Below, one piece after another: positions 23,160 through 35,300 of a stretch of DNA of 64,000 nt. The number at the start of each line of letters is the position of its first letter. Position 1 is the stretch's first letter. Both the position numbers and the translations under genes were made by a program. Under the pieces are notes generated by a model. That model was not told the DNA's origin, ran no database searches, and worked only from the letters and a program-made list of their open reading frames with translations. The stretch comes from Eopsaltria australis (taxonomy: Eukaryota; Chordata; Aves; Passeriformes; Petroicidae): contig JAVTVJ010000553.1 in assembly GCA_034509425.1 (NCBI GenBank), positions 186,001 through 250,000 of the forward strand, read 5' to 3'.

Positions 23160-23316
23160 ATGGCGCTGGACGGGATCCGCATGCCGGACGGCTGCTACGC
23201 CGACGGGACGTGGGAGCTGAGCGTCCATGTCACCGACCTGGGCCGCGACGTCACCCTGCGGGTCACCGGCGAGATCCACATCGGCGGCGTCATGCTGCGC
23301 CTCGTCGAGAAGCTCG
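23160..23316 (+). CDS. FERMT2: FERMT2 coding exon 1 (start codon, F0)
   Basis: 157 coding nt encode residues 1-52, from [20 protein letters not shown] to the MLRLVEKL end. The donor is CTCG|gtgagt, phase 1, completed by AT in the next exon to give Asp53. The exon is extremely GC-rich, with third positions mostly G or C, because it lies in the CpG island. A possible acceptor (ggcggcgcag at about 23140) lies 5' of the ATG but has no pyrimidine tract, so it is unclear whether the 5' UTR is spliced. Confidence 0.96.
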
Positions 23317-26300
23317 GTGAGTGCCCCGGGACCCCCCGAGCAGCCCGGCATCCTCCCGGTGCTCAGCACCCTGCTCCAGTGCTGTGCCTTAACTCCCGGG
23401 ACCCTGCTCCAGTGCAGTGCCCAGCTCCCAGTATCCTGCTCCAGTACTGTGCCTTAAATCCCAGTATGCTGCTCCAGTATTGTGCTTAAACTCCCAGCAC
23501 CCTGCCCAGTGCAGTGCCCGAGTACCCCAGTTCAGCCCCCAGCACTCTGCTCCAGTATTGTGTTTTAGCTCCCAGTACCCTGCTTTAGCTCCCAGCACCC
23601 CTGCTCCAGTATAGTGCTCCGGCACGCTGCTGCAGGGCTGTGCTTTTGCCTCCCAGCACCCTCTCCCAGTTCTGTGCTTTTGCCTCCCAGCACCCTCTCC
23701 CAGTTCTGTGCTTTAGCTCCCAGCATCCTGCCCCAGTACAGTGCCTGAGCACCCAGTGCTGTGCTCCAGCACCCAGCACCCAGCCCCAGTATTGCGATTT
23801 AGCTCCCAGCACCCTGTCCCGGTTCTGTGCTCCAGCACCATCTCCCAGTGCCTTGCTTTGGCTCCCAGCACCCTGCCCCAGGTCCCAGCATCCTGTCCCA
23901 GTACTGTGTTGTACTTCCAACACTCTGTCCCAGTACTCTGCCTTAGCTCCCAGCACCAGGGAGCACCCCGGGTCCCCCCACCCCGCCCTAGCCCCTCATC
24001 CCAGCCCCTCTCTCACCACCTCCACCACCCCGGGGCCTCAACCCTATCCACCGGCTGCTTCACACCCACGATTTTACCCAGAGTTAGGAAACAGCTCCCT
24101 TTTCGGAATGGGGGTAGGGGTTTTTATGGTTTTACAGCAAAACTCCATCCCGAAGTTGCGGCCGGTTCCGTGCGAGCAGAGCGCTGCCGAGGGCCCGTGG
24201 GGCGATCAGTGGGGTGATGTGGGCGAGGGGACCTTGGGGACACGGCGGGGTTGCGGTGGCTTTGGGCTCACACCTGGACAAAGAGCCCGCTTGTCCGGGA
24301 CGCGTGGGAACGCCGGGACGCGGCCGGGGCTCGGTCCCCGCCGAAAGCAGGGAGCCCTGCCCCGCCGAACCTCCTCCCCCTTGTCTCTTTATCGGCTCTT
24401 TATGGCTCGGCTGTGTTTACTCAGCGGTGCAGCCCGGGCTGATGGCTGTAATTGCTCGAATAAAATATTAATTGCGAGGTCCCGCGCGTGCCTGCGGCTG
24501 TGGGAGTAGCGGAGCTGTCAGCTGCCGGTCCCGCTCCGCTGCCGAGCCCGCGTGTGGCTTTAAAAAGCCCAATCTTCCCCCGTGCTTAGGTTTTGATTTA
24601 TTAATTATCTGGAGTCGCAGGAAGGAAGAGATGGATATAAATACGCTGCGTTTCGAAAGGAAGCGAGCGCTCGCATCAAAGGGTCTCGTGCTGGAGGTAG
24701 CCTGAACTCGCCGAAAAGTTGATTTTATTCTAGTTTGGGTTTTTTTTTTTTATTTTAACGCTGGAGGCGCAGAAAGTTTTGCCTAAAGTTGAGCGCTCTG
24801 TGGCTGGGGAAAAAGCAAAGCAGCTTTCTCGAGGTGATAAAAAAAAATCCACCCGTGAGCGAAGGGGCGATGCTCCCCTCGGTGCTGGGTGCCTGGAGAT
24901 GCGGGAGCGCATCCAGGGCCGGAGCGTGTGTGGAAAGCCAGGCATGTGCGCGGGGCCGGAGCCCGGCGAGGACCTAAATTAGCTCCTGACGTAATCCATC
25001 CCCCCCCAAATGTTTGCCCGGATCCTCTCCACTTGTTAAATTAGGGATTGTATGAGAGGGAAGGAATGCGGCGGCCGCAGCAGCAGCGTGGGGAGAGGGG
25101 ATGGAGCTCCCCGGGGGGCTCAGCCCCAGTGCCTCCCTCCCCGGGATGGTCACATCCATGGATCTCTCCGGCTGTTGCCTTCCCTTTCCCCTTGGCTTTT
25201 GTCGCCCAGCCAAGCTATACGTATTTAGTTCCTTTTAATCTCGCTGCGTGTCAGCTCTTCCAGCCCTCTCATTATTTTTATGGCTCTTCTTTGAGCTCCT
25301 GCCAGTGGAGCGGGGTCGGGTTTAGCCGGAGCGGGGTGGGACGGGGCTCGTTCCTCATCCTCCCGTGCTCCTCAATGCCTCCCTTCATCCAGCCTCTGCA
25401 CATAAATTCATTTTGCAATTTTTCCACATTGAAACCCTGTCCCTGCATTTTTAACCTTTTCCTTTCCCCTGTCATTCCTCTCTTTAATTCCTTATTTCAG
25501 CAGCTTTCAGCGTTAAAAGAATTGTTCTTCTGCCAAGCGGATTTTCTGCTGTGAGCTTTAAGGAAATTTCCTAAACATGAAGTTTCCTTGCAGTTCTGGG
25601 TTTCCCTGTGGGATCCCCCGTGGATTGTTCTGCTTGCACACTGCGGGGGGAGGAAGGAAGGCGGGTCAGTGCCTTGGGCTGGGGTTTGCCTGCTCCATCC
25701 TTTGGGACAGATCCTGCAGGCTTTGGAAAGGAGATTTCTGTGGCCTGCCCGGAGTTCTAGCGAAGTTTAGGACATCAGTGAGAATTTGCAGCAGATCAGC
25801 CTCACTCTGATTATGGGGTGCTGGTAGGAGCTCTTCACCATCAGTGAACAGGAGAGAAAAATGCCTTCCCCTCCTCCCAGCAGCTTGGAAAAGGGAAAAG
25901 TCTTGATTTACATAGTATTCATTGATGCTTGTAGGAGAAAGAGTGCAGTAAATATCCTGTTGGGATGAAGCAGGAACCCAGCAGTCTCTCCTCCTTAACT
26001 GAGGGCTGCAGGTATCCATAAATCCTATGGATTCAGTCCCTGCCTGCGCAGAGCGGCTGCGTTCGGACTCTTTGGGAACAGGCAATTAAAACCCGTGCCT
26101 AATGCAGGCAGGGATTGGAGGAAGCCCAAGCAGCAGACAGAGATTCTGGTAACTCAAGTGAATTGCAATGACCTGTTGGCTCCCCTGTTATTCATCACCC
26201 GCTGGATTAAGCCACTCCGTTAATTGAGCCGTGCCAAGTTCTTGGCAAAGTCATCCCTGAAAAATAAGCAAAAAAATCTGCTGAGGTTTTAAGAGCAGCA

Positions 26301-29300
26301 GCATTTAGTTGCTCTCTGTGAGGGTTGGGGTCTGTGCTGGAAGCTCCTGGTGCTCGCTCAGGGTTTTTTAGGAATTTTGCCACTATTGACTTACAAACAA
26401 AAAAAAAAAAAATAAAGTGAGGCTTAAAATCACTGGGAGCAGAGGAAGGAAGGAAGTGAACGCAGGTTATTGTTGTTGTTGTCAACTTGAGGCTGTTTTA
26501 AACACATGGAATTTTAAAAGTCCTGCCTTTTTTTGAAACGTGCTTGGGAGGAGCTGTGTGGGGTTTATGGAATTCTGTGGGATATATGGGGGATGCTCTG
26601 CTGGTCGTGGGAATAAAGGAATAGCTGACAGAAACAGGGCAGGGGGGACAAATGGTGTCTGGCAGAGACACAGCTTAAGACAGATGACCTAAATGTGCAC
26701 TGAGCAGATTCAGAAAGTGCGTGGATAGAAGTTTTGTGATGGAAATGTAGATTTCTCTCTGGGATTCTTCTACAGGCAGGATATGGGTGGCAGTTGACTC
26801 CAGCTCCTGGGGTTTGCTGGGAGCACTGAGCACCTTTTTGGGCTTGTACCTGAGGAAAAGAGATAAATGAGTAAAAAAAAAAATGCAGCAACATTGGGAA
26901 TTATAGACGTCTTTCTGGACCTAAAGGGGTTAAGGATGGGTAGTGTGGTGATACTTTATTGAGCTGGGATGGGCAGGAGAGCTGCCATGGACAAATGTCA
27001 GAGCAAACCCTGTGCCCTCAGACAGGCTGACAATGGCAGGCAGTGATGACATCCCCTGAAGCCTTGGGAGTTTTGTGAATTGCAGCTCGGGTAAGGGTTT
27101 GAGCAACTGGTTTAACCTCCATTGTTCCCTTTGGCAGCTCCTCTGTGTCACCTGGGAGAGGGTGGGATGTCACCTGAGGATAGCACAAGAGTTGTCCCAT
27201 GCAGTTTTGGTTGTAGCGCTTTAAGCTCTTTTTTAGAGTGATTTCAGCCTGCAGATGTGTCTGAGGTTCACCCCAGGGGCTCTTTTCACCATCAAATAGA
27301 CTTCGATGTGTTATCTTCCAAGGATTTCAGCTCCACTCCTTGCAAGATCAATTCTAAATATTAGTGTTGCTCTGCCTGTGAAGTCTCCTCTCCTTAATGG
27401 ACCCCTGAAAGGTTTATGAATAAAACACCAACAAAGTGCAGCGTCATTGATTTGCCCAGGTTTGTGTTTGAGGTTTTGCAGTGCTTATAAACACTCCAGG
27501 CCCTCGTGAGACTCGCTGGGGAAATTCTTTGCCTTGCAACTGGAATGAACTCTTGGAAACAGCTTGAGGCTATGGGAGAGAAATGCAGAGTCCTTGTCCC
27601 AGCTCATTCCTGTTGTAAACACAAGGCAGGAGGAGGCTGCAGGGCTTGCTTGTAGGTGGCTTGTTCCTTGTGCTTTGGGCTTTGCTGGAATGAGGCATCC
27701 AGATCTGGGATCCTCGTAGGGAGGACATGGAGCTGCTGGAGACAGTCCAGAGGAGGCCACAGAGATGTTTCAAGAGCTGGAGCCCCTCTGCTCTGGAGCC
27801 AGGCTGGGAGAGCTGGGGGTGCTCACCTGGAGAAGAGAAGGCTCCAGGGAGAGCTCAGAGCCCCTGGCAGGGCCTGAAGGGGCTCCAGGAGAGCTGGAGA
27901 GGGACTGGGGACAAGGCATGGGGGGACAGAACACAGGGAATGGCTTCCCACTGCCAGAGGGCAGGGATGGATGGGATATTGGGAACTGGGAATTCCTGGC
28001 TGGGAGGGTGGGGAGGCCCTGGCACAGGGTGCCCAGATTTGCTGTGGCTGCCCCTGGATCCCTGAAAGTGTCCAAGGCCAGGTTGGACAGGGCTTGGAGC
28101 AACCTGGGATAGTGGAAGGTGTCCCTGCCCATGGCAGGGGTGGAATGAGATGAGCTTTAATGTCCCTTCCAACTCAAACCACTCTGGGATTCTCTGACTG
28201 TAGCCGCACTTCCCAGAATCAGGTGTCTGACATCAGTACTCGGTGCCAGGTGTGAGCTCAGGGTGTTCCTCCAATCTGTGCCCACAATGTCACCTGGGCA
28301 CCTTCACCTGGGACATCCACAGGTGCTCATCTGTCCATCAGTTGCCACCTGAGATGAGAAGGAGTTTTTCCTTCAAAGCCAGCACTGGTCACTCCTCAGT
28401 GAGCCCTGGTCACTCCTCAGTGTTGCTTTTCAAGTGCGTGACGTCTATGAGAGGACTCCAAGTGCCACTCAGTCCTCTGGGAGCTGTTTATGTTCCCTCT
28501 GGGCTTGGTACTGAGAGCTTGTCCCAAATATTGTCACAAATGGGGTGGTGTTTGCTGCTGGGGGCAGCCCAGGCTGCTGTGCTTTGGGCTGGCACTGACC
28601 CCGCTCCAGATTTCCCTGGAAAATTTCTTCCTGAGATTTTAAACAGCAAAACTTATGCAGCTGGCAGGAGCACAGAGGGGGATCTGGCACCTGCTGAGCA
28701 CCCAAGTCCTCCTGCTCCAGATCCAGGCAGGATTTTGGGCTGCTCTGAGTTGGGATTGGTATCCTGGATGCTGCTGGATGCTCCCTGTAGAGCTGCATTT
28801 CCATATTTCCCATATTGCCACTTGATTAATTCCTTTGCTTGCACTCTGTGCTGATCCTCACCCTCCAAACACCACGGTTTTGGTGACACTGAAGTGACAA
28901 CGTGCCAGTGCTGTGATCACACACCCCAGCCATGCACATTGATCCGTGAGGGGCTGGCTCATTCCTTCACATCCAGCTTTGGGCTCCAGGAAGCTCCTAC
29001 GTGGGCTCAGATTGATCGTGGGCTCAAATAAAGTCCTCTTTGTGAGCCTGAGTGGAATATTCAGCTGAGCTGCCAATGACCAGAGGAATTCAGGGTGGGG
29101 GGAGGTAAAAACCACACAGAGGCAGCTCCGAGCTGCAGTCACAACAATTCATATTTAAAAGTGGTGATGATTCTTTAGGAGCCAAATTAAGATTTTATTT
29201 TTATGTAATTTTTTAAAATTCTGTCACTGTGAGCCGTCTGATTTGGTTGGGAAGAGCCTGGCAGGTCCCAGTGGGAGGGGAAGGCGCCTGGGGTGGGAGT

Positions 29301-32300
29301 CGGTGTCGGTGTTCCCGCAGATCCCACAGAGCCTGGGTTTGTCACACCACAGACAGGAAATTGTTGGGTTTGCTGCTCCCACCCAGCCCAAATCAGTAGT
29401 TTCCTCTTCCAGCTCCCTCAGGTTTCGATTTGACATAAGGCACGTGGGGAAGCCGGTGTGGGGAGCTGAAAAATCATAGAAATCATCACATTCATGCTCT
29501 TCCCCTTTTCTTAGTCCTTTTTTTTTTCCCTTCCCTTTTCCTCTCCATCAGGTCTTGTTTCACCCAGGCTGAGTCTGTCTCAACCATATAAAAAGTCAAA
29601 GAAATTGTACTCAGAATAGAATCCCTGGAAATGTTCAAGGCCAGGCTGGACTTGGAACACCCTGGTCCAGTGGAAGGTGTCCCTGGGGATGGAATTAAAT
29701 GGTTTTTAAGGTCCCTTCCAACCCCAGCCACTCTATGACTCCATGATTCAGCAAACCAGGCCATCTGGATTTTAACCCTTGGTCTTTGATGTGATAAAAG
29801 AAAAAAAAGGATTGTGGATAACTGTGTGAAATTGTGGATGTGGGGAATGTTTGCTGAGTTGGGAAAGATGAGGGATTATTTGCACTGCAAACTTCAGTCG
29901 TTTCAACATCACCAGGGACACCAGCACCACCAGCTCCTGGTTTGGGTGTTGGGGGCTTTTTTAGTGGTGGTTTTTCTGACAGATGAGGGGAAGGAAGGAT
30001 ATTTACAGCCCATGTGGAGCTCACTGACTTCAGCCCAACATCCAACCCTGGGTGTGCTCATGGTGAAAAGTCTGGTGGTGTGAAAACATCTTGGAGGAGC
30101 TGCATTTCTTAGTTCTCATTCTGAAATGTGAATTAACTGATTGCTTAGAAAGGGGCAGAGAAACAAAACTGAGAAAAATGCAGCTGGTGGAATTTGGTAC
30201 TGAATGTTCCAGTGGCTTTCAGGGGTTTATGGTGTGTAATTTGGAAAAATGCTGAGACCCCCAGGTTCCTGTTGGATGGAGTTTGAGCAGAGTTGCTGTA
30301 ATTCAGTTTTCTTGCCCAGGGTTGCTTTTGACACATTGCTCACATCCAGCCTGGAGCTTCCACCAGGTAGAACTGATGGAGCAGGATATGACAAGTGCCC
30401 AGAAAACCAGAGGAAAGCTTTTTTATTTCCTTTTCTTTATTTCTGGAGAACTGATCTTGGTTTTTCTTTCATTCACCCATTTTCCAGTGAGGCTGCAACA
30501 CCTCTGGATGCAGCTCCCACTCTGTGGCCGTTCAGGTGTGAACCTCAGCTGGGAGCTGTGTGCATGGCATTGCCCTGTGCCAGCATTGATCCCACTCTTC
30601 CAGACCAGGTGGGATCTTGGGAGACCTCCACTTTTTTAGTAAAATGTGGCTGAATTTGGCCAACAGGTTGAGAACAGCACTGGGAGGGGATGCACATAAA
30701 AAAAACCAGCCACACCAGCAGCTGCAGAAACTTTCCCCTTTACAACCTCAGCTGATTTTTGGCTTGCAGACCATGCTGACAGCACCCAAAAAAATCCATC
30801 TTACCAGTGGATTTTAGGTCTCTTCCCAGCCCATTACACCTGCTTGGCTGCTGGTTGTTTTCTTTCTTTCCCCCTGCTCCCTGCAGGCACATGTACTTTG
30901 GGAAGGGTTAATTGCTGAAACTCCAATTCAATTAGTAAGTCTGGGCTTTTATGAAATTGCCTGGAAGAAGCTGTGTCCCTGTCTTGCTCAGCTTCCCTTC
31001 CTGGCTAATGCTCCACAGAGCTTTGCTCAGCACCGTGTCCTTGTCCAGAGTTTCTGCAGCAGGAATTGTCCCCATCCCATCCTGCCCCAGGGCTTTAGTG
31101 CCTGGATGTGGGCCTGTGATGGGTGAGGCAGATCCAGGCTCAAGGCTGGAGGTGTTAAAAGTCCTTTAAAAGTGTTTTGTTAACATTAATGAGCTTGGGG
31201 CAACAGGCAGAACCAAAAAGAAATCATGGAATCATGGAATGGTTTGGGTTTGAAGGAACCTTCAGGGTTATCTCATCCCACCCCTGCCATGGGCAGGGAC
31301 ACCTTCCACTATCCCAGGCTGCTCCAAGCCCTGTCCAGCCTGGTCTTGGACACTTCCAGGAATCCAGGGGCAGCCACAGCTTCTCTGGGCACCCTGTGCC
31401 AGGCCCTATTCTTCAGGCTGCAATCCCACCTGGATCTGCAAGAGGAGGACCAACACTTAAAATTGTAGGATAGGGTGAGGCTGCCTGAGGTATCCTCAGG
31501 GCTCCAAGCCTCACTTTCCAGGGATCTGAGCTTTAACCAGGGATTAACCATCATTAAAGCACTTGGGGAATTGCCTGGTGAGAGGCTGGGAATTCAAGGT
31601 TGAGAATTCAGGTTGCCCAGCATCCTCCTTTCCCTGCCTGATGCATCATCCCTCCCAGTACACGTCCTCTGGCTCCCTTACTGGGTGTGATGTCTTCTTG
31701 GCAGGAGCAGCTCCTCTGGCTTGCACATTCCTTGGGGATGAGTCAGGACTGCAGGCTGCTGTCACCCTGGGACACTTGTCCTTTTTGGAGAGGAAGGGGA
31801 ACGTGCTCCAGGGCTGGAGGGTGAGGGAGGCTGGGCTGCTCCTCAGGACAGCTCCCTGGAGAAGAGCTTTTCCTTCCTTCCTTCCTCTGCTGCTGCATTT
31901 CTGCCCAATGCTTCCTATTTTGTGCTGGATGAATCATGGAAACCACATTCCTTAATCGAGTTTTCTGCCATTTCTCATGATTCCATGGAGGCAGGAGCAG
32001 CCAGTGAGGGCTCTGGAGGGCTGCTTGATGAATGGTGGGGGGAACAGTTGGCAAAATCAGGTTGCAAAGATCCTGTTTCAAGAAAAATCAAATTAAAAAA
32101 ATAATAATCCGCCCTTGCTTTCCTTCGTTGCGTGCCACAGAAAAAAAGGAGTAATCCATATTTCTCTGGGTTGCTGGTGCAGGGATTTAAAGGAATTCTG
32201 CACAGCACTGGCAGAATTCAGAACCTTCCTGAGCCCATCAGTGCTGGGGGTTTTGGGGAGTTGAGGGGACCTCAGCTCCTCTGGAGAGTTTCCCAATATT

Positions 32301-35300
32301 CCAGCTGGGCTCAGCATCACTGGGAAACTCCTCTCCCTGCTCAGGGGTTTGGACAGGGTTGGGTATGGCTGTGCAAGCACTTCAATGGAATGTAAAGCTA
32401 CCAAACATCCGAAAAGCTTAAAATGACAGGGAAAATTTTGCAGGAAACCATGATGCCACATCCATGGAAGTGTTCAAGGCCAGGCTGGATGGGGCTTGGA
32501 GCAACCTGGGATAGCTGGAGGTGTCCCTGCCCATGGCAGGGGGTGGAACAAAATACAATCCAAGTTAATAAACTTTCAAGTAAGCTAATTGAGCAATCCT
32601 ATTAACACTGGAAAGAGCTTCCTTCCTCGAGTTTACTTTAGAAAAACAGTGGCTTTCAGGCCTGTTGGGATTTGCTCTTCTCCCTGTATCCCATGGGCTG
32701 AGCATCTTGAGCCCTGCACTGCCAGGAGCGGCATTTTGGGATATTTGGGGTTGATGTATCAGCTCTTCAAGACTCCAGTTACCACCCCTGCCTCATCAAG
32801 ACACGGACTTTCCATTGCAGAGCTCACTTAGAATCCCAATAAAAGGCAATAAAAGAATCCCACTGCTTTTTCCAGCAGCGCCTTCGCGCGTTCCCTCATT
32901 AGCAGCAGACGCTCCGTAATTTCCCTGAGCAGGGACAGACACATGGAACATCCACATGCAGCATTGCATCCCAATGTGCTCAATCTCCTCCACTGGGCTT
33001 TTTTTTTTTCACCTCCCTCCTCCTTTTTCCCTCGTTCTTGAATCATTCTGTGCCACTTCACGGGAGCTTTGACGTCAGGGCTTTGCCACGAGCGTGTGCC
33101 CTGGCACGCCGGGATAGGAGGGAGGTCTCCTGAACTGGATCGTGCTCATGGAGTCACAGAGTTGGGAACAAGGCTCCTTTTGTCCCTGTTTGTTTGGTGG
33201 TTGGTTTTTATTTTTATTAAGTCAAGCTGTTTTTCATACGAGAAATGTTCTCAAACTGAAATCCCAGCGCACATCCACCCTGTTTTGGGCACCTCTGTGG
33301 ATGGGTGTGGATCTTCTCCTGAACATTTGTTTTCCTGAAAAGAAAGTTAGGTGAAATTTTTGCAGGGGCAGATAGTGGGAATGGTTTTGAAGTAAAAGAG
33401 AGGAGATTTTTAGACCCAGTTTATTCCTGTTGTAAACACAAGGCAGGAGGAGGCTGCAGGTGGCTTGTTCCTTGTGCTTTGGGCTTTGCTGGAGTGCTGC
33501 ATCCAGATCTGGGATCCTGGGGACATACAGGTTGGATATTAGGAAGAAGTTTTTTTACAGAAAGAGTGGTTAAATATTGGAATTGTCTGCCCAGGGAGGT
33601 GGTGGAGTCACCATCCCTGGATGTGTTTAAAAAAAGGTTGGATGTGGCACTCGGTGCTATGGGTTAGTGGAGGTGTTGGGGCATGGGTTGGACTCGATGA
33701 TCTTGAAGGTCTCTTCCAACCCAGTGATTCTGTGAAATTCTGTGAAATTCATAGGAAGGACATGGAGCTGCTGGAGCACATCCAGAGGAGGCGCCAGAGA
33801 TGCTCCAAGGGCTGGAGCCCCTCTGCTCTGGAGCCAGGCTGGGAGAGCTGGGGGTGCTCACCTGGAGAAGAGAAGGCTCCAGGGAGAGCTCAGAGCCCCT
33901 TGCAGGGCCTGAAGGGGCTCCAGGAGAGCTGGAGAGGGACTGGGGACAAGGCATGGAGGGACAGGACACAGGGAATGGTTTCCCACTGCCAGAGGGCAGG
34001 GATGGATGGGATATTGGGAACTGGGAATTCCTGGCTGGGAGGGTGATGAGGATCTGGCCCAGATTGCCCAGATTTGCTGTGGCTGCCCCTGGATCTCTGG
34101 CAGTGTCCAAGGCCAGGTTGGACAGGGCTTGGAGCAGCCTGGGACAGTGCAAGGTGTCCCTGCCCATGGCAGGGGGTGGAATGAGGTGAGCTTTAAGATC
34201 CCTTCCAACTCAAACCATTCTGGGATTCCATGAGAACGATGGTGAGAGTTGCCCATGGTGGTAAATCCAGGAGAATTTCAGTTACCACCCCGTGTTTATC
34301 CATGGATAAACGCCCTTCCATGGGTGGTGGCTGCTGCACAGGGTGTTTTCCACTGCATGTGTCAAATCCGTGTGGGAGATGTGATTAAAACCCCTCTCAA
34401 GTCCCATCAGCTCTGGGAGCATCAGCTTGTCCTGGCTGCAGCTTTATTACATCAGTGATGATAATTTTATGGGCTGTTTATCTCCCCGTTTCAAAGTATA
34501 ATTTTTCAAGTGTTGTGACCAGAGGCTGGAGGGATTTTTGTTCCATTTTGAACTTTGCTCTGCAGTTAAATCCCCGTTGGGGGATGGAGGGGACTCTACT
34601 CCAGTGCGCTCCAAAAGGCTCATATTTTCCTAAAATTACAGATTTTGCCCCAAGACAGCGACTGTGTCACCCAGCAAACACATCAACATTTCTGCTGGAC
34701 TCGTGATAAATGAAAATAGCTCTGTTTTCAAATTTTTTTTTTTGCTCCATAATTATCCTGGAAGGAGTGGCTTTGGCATGTTTGAAGGAATCTGAGTTTC
34801 CAGAGGTCAGTGGTAGCAGTGAGGAGGTTGGAGGGAGGGAGCAATGGGTTCAGCTACACAGATATATGAGTGTTACACTTTATATATATGTTCATATTAA
34901 ATAAATATATAACCAGTATTTATAAATAAAAGTAAATCTATATATTTTTTAAAAATCTTCAGCATCTTTGGGACCTTCAGCAACTCTCTTGATTATTGGG
35001 GTGTCCTGTGCAGGGCCAGAAGTTGGACTTGATGATCTTTGTGGATCCCTGCCAACTCAGGGTATTTTTTTTTCCTTTTTCCTTTTTCCTTTTTCCTTTT
35101 TCCTCTTCCCTCTTTCCCCTTTCCTTTCCTTTCCTTTCCTTTCCTTCCCTTCCCTTCCCTTCCCTTCCTTTCCTTCCCCTTTCCTTTCCTTCCCTTCCCT
35201 TCCCTTCCCTTCCCTTCCCTTCCCTTCCCCTTCCCTTCCCTTCCCCTTTCTTCTTTCCTTTTTCTTTCCTTTCTTCTTTCTTCTTTCCTTTTTCTTTTCC

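Larger units (their letters stand above)
22740..23350 (+). promoter_or_regulatory. FERMT2: CpG-island promoter region of FERMT2
   Basis: The segment is very GC- and CpG-rich, has many GGCGG/CCGCC words and surrounds the start codon. A CCTCC pyrimidine run at 22909-22948 probably lies in the 5' UTR or core promoter. No ATG occurs between the CArG box at 22853 and the FERMT2 start at 23160, so there would be no upstream ORF from an ATG if transcription starts in this interval. The transcription start is not visible, and an upstream non-coding exon, as reported in mammals, remains possible. Confidence 0.65.

Noticed and set aside
23640..24509. 289-codon open frame downstream of FERMT2 exon 1
   Set aside because: More than a third lies in the ~31-35 bp minisatellite and the rest is CpG-rich intron without a known domain.
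27765..28112. Possible short protein repeated at 27.8 and 33.8 kb (and similar frames at many loci)
   Set aside because: The shared peptide (e.g. [16 protein letters not shown]) is the CR1 3' region in translation. That region is non-coding in the parent element.
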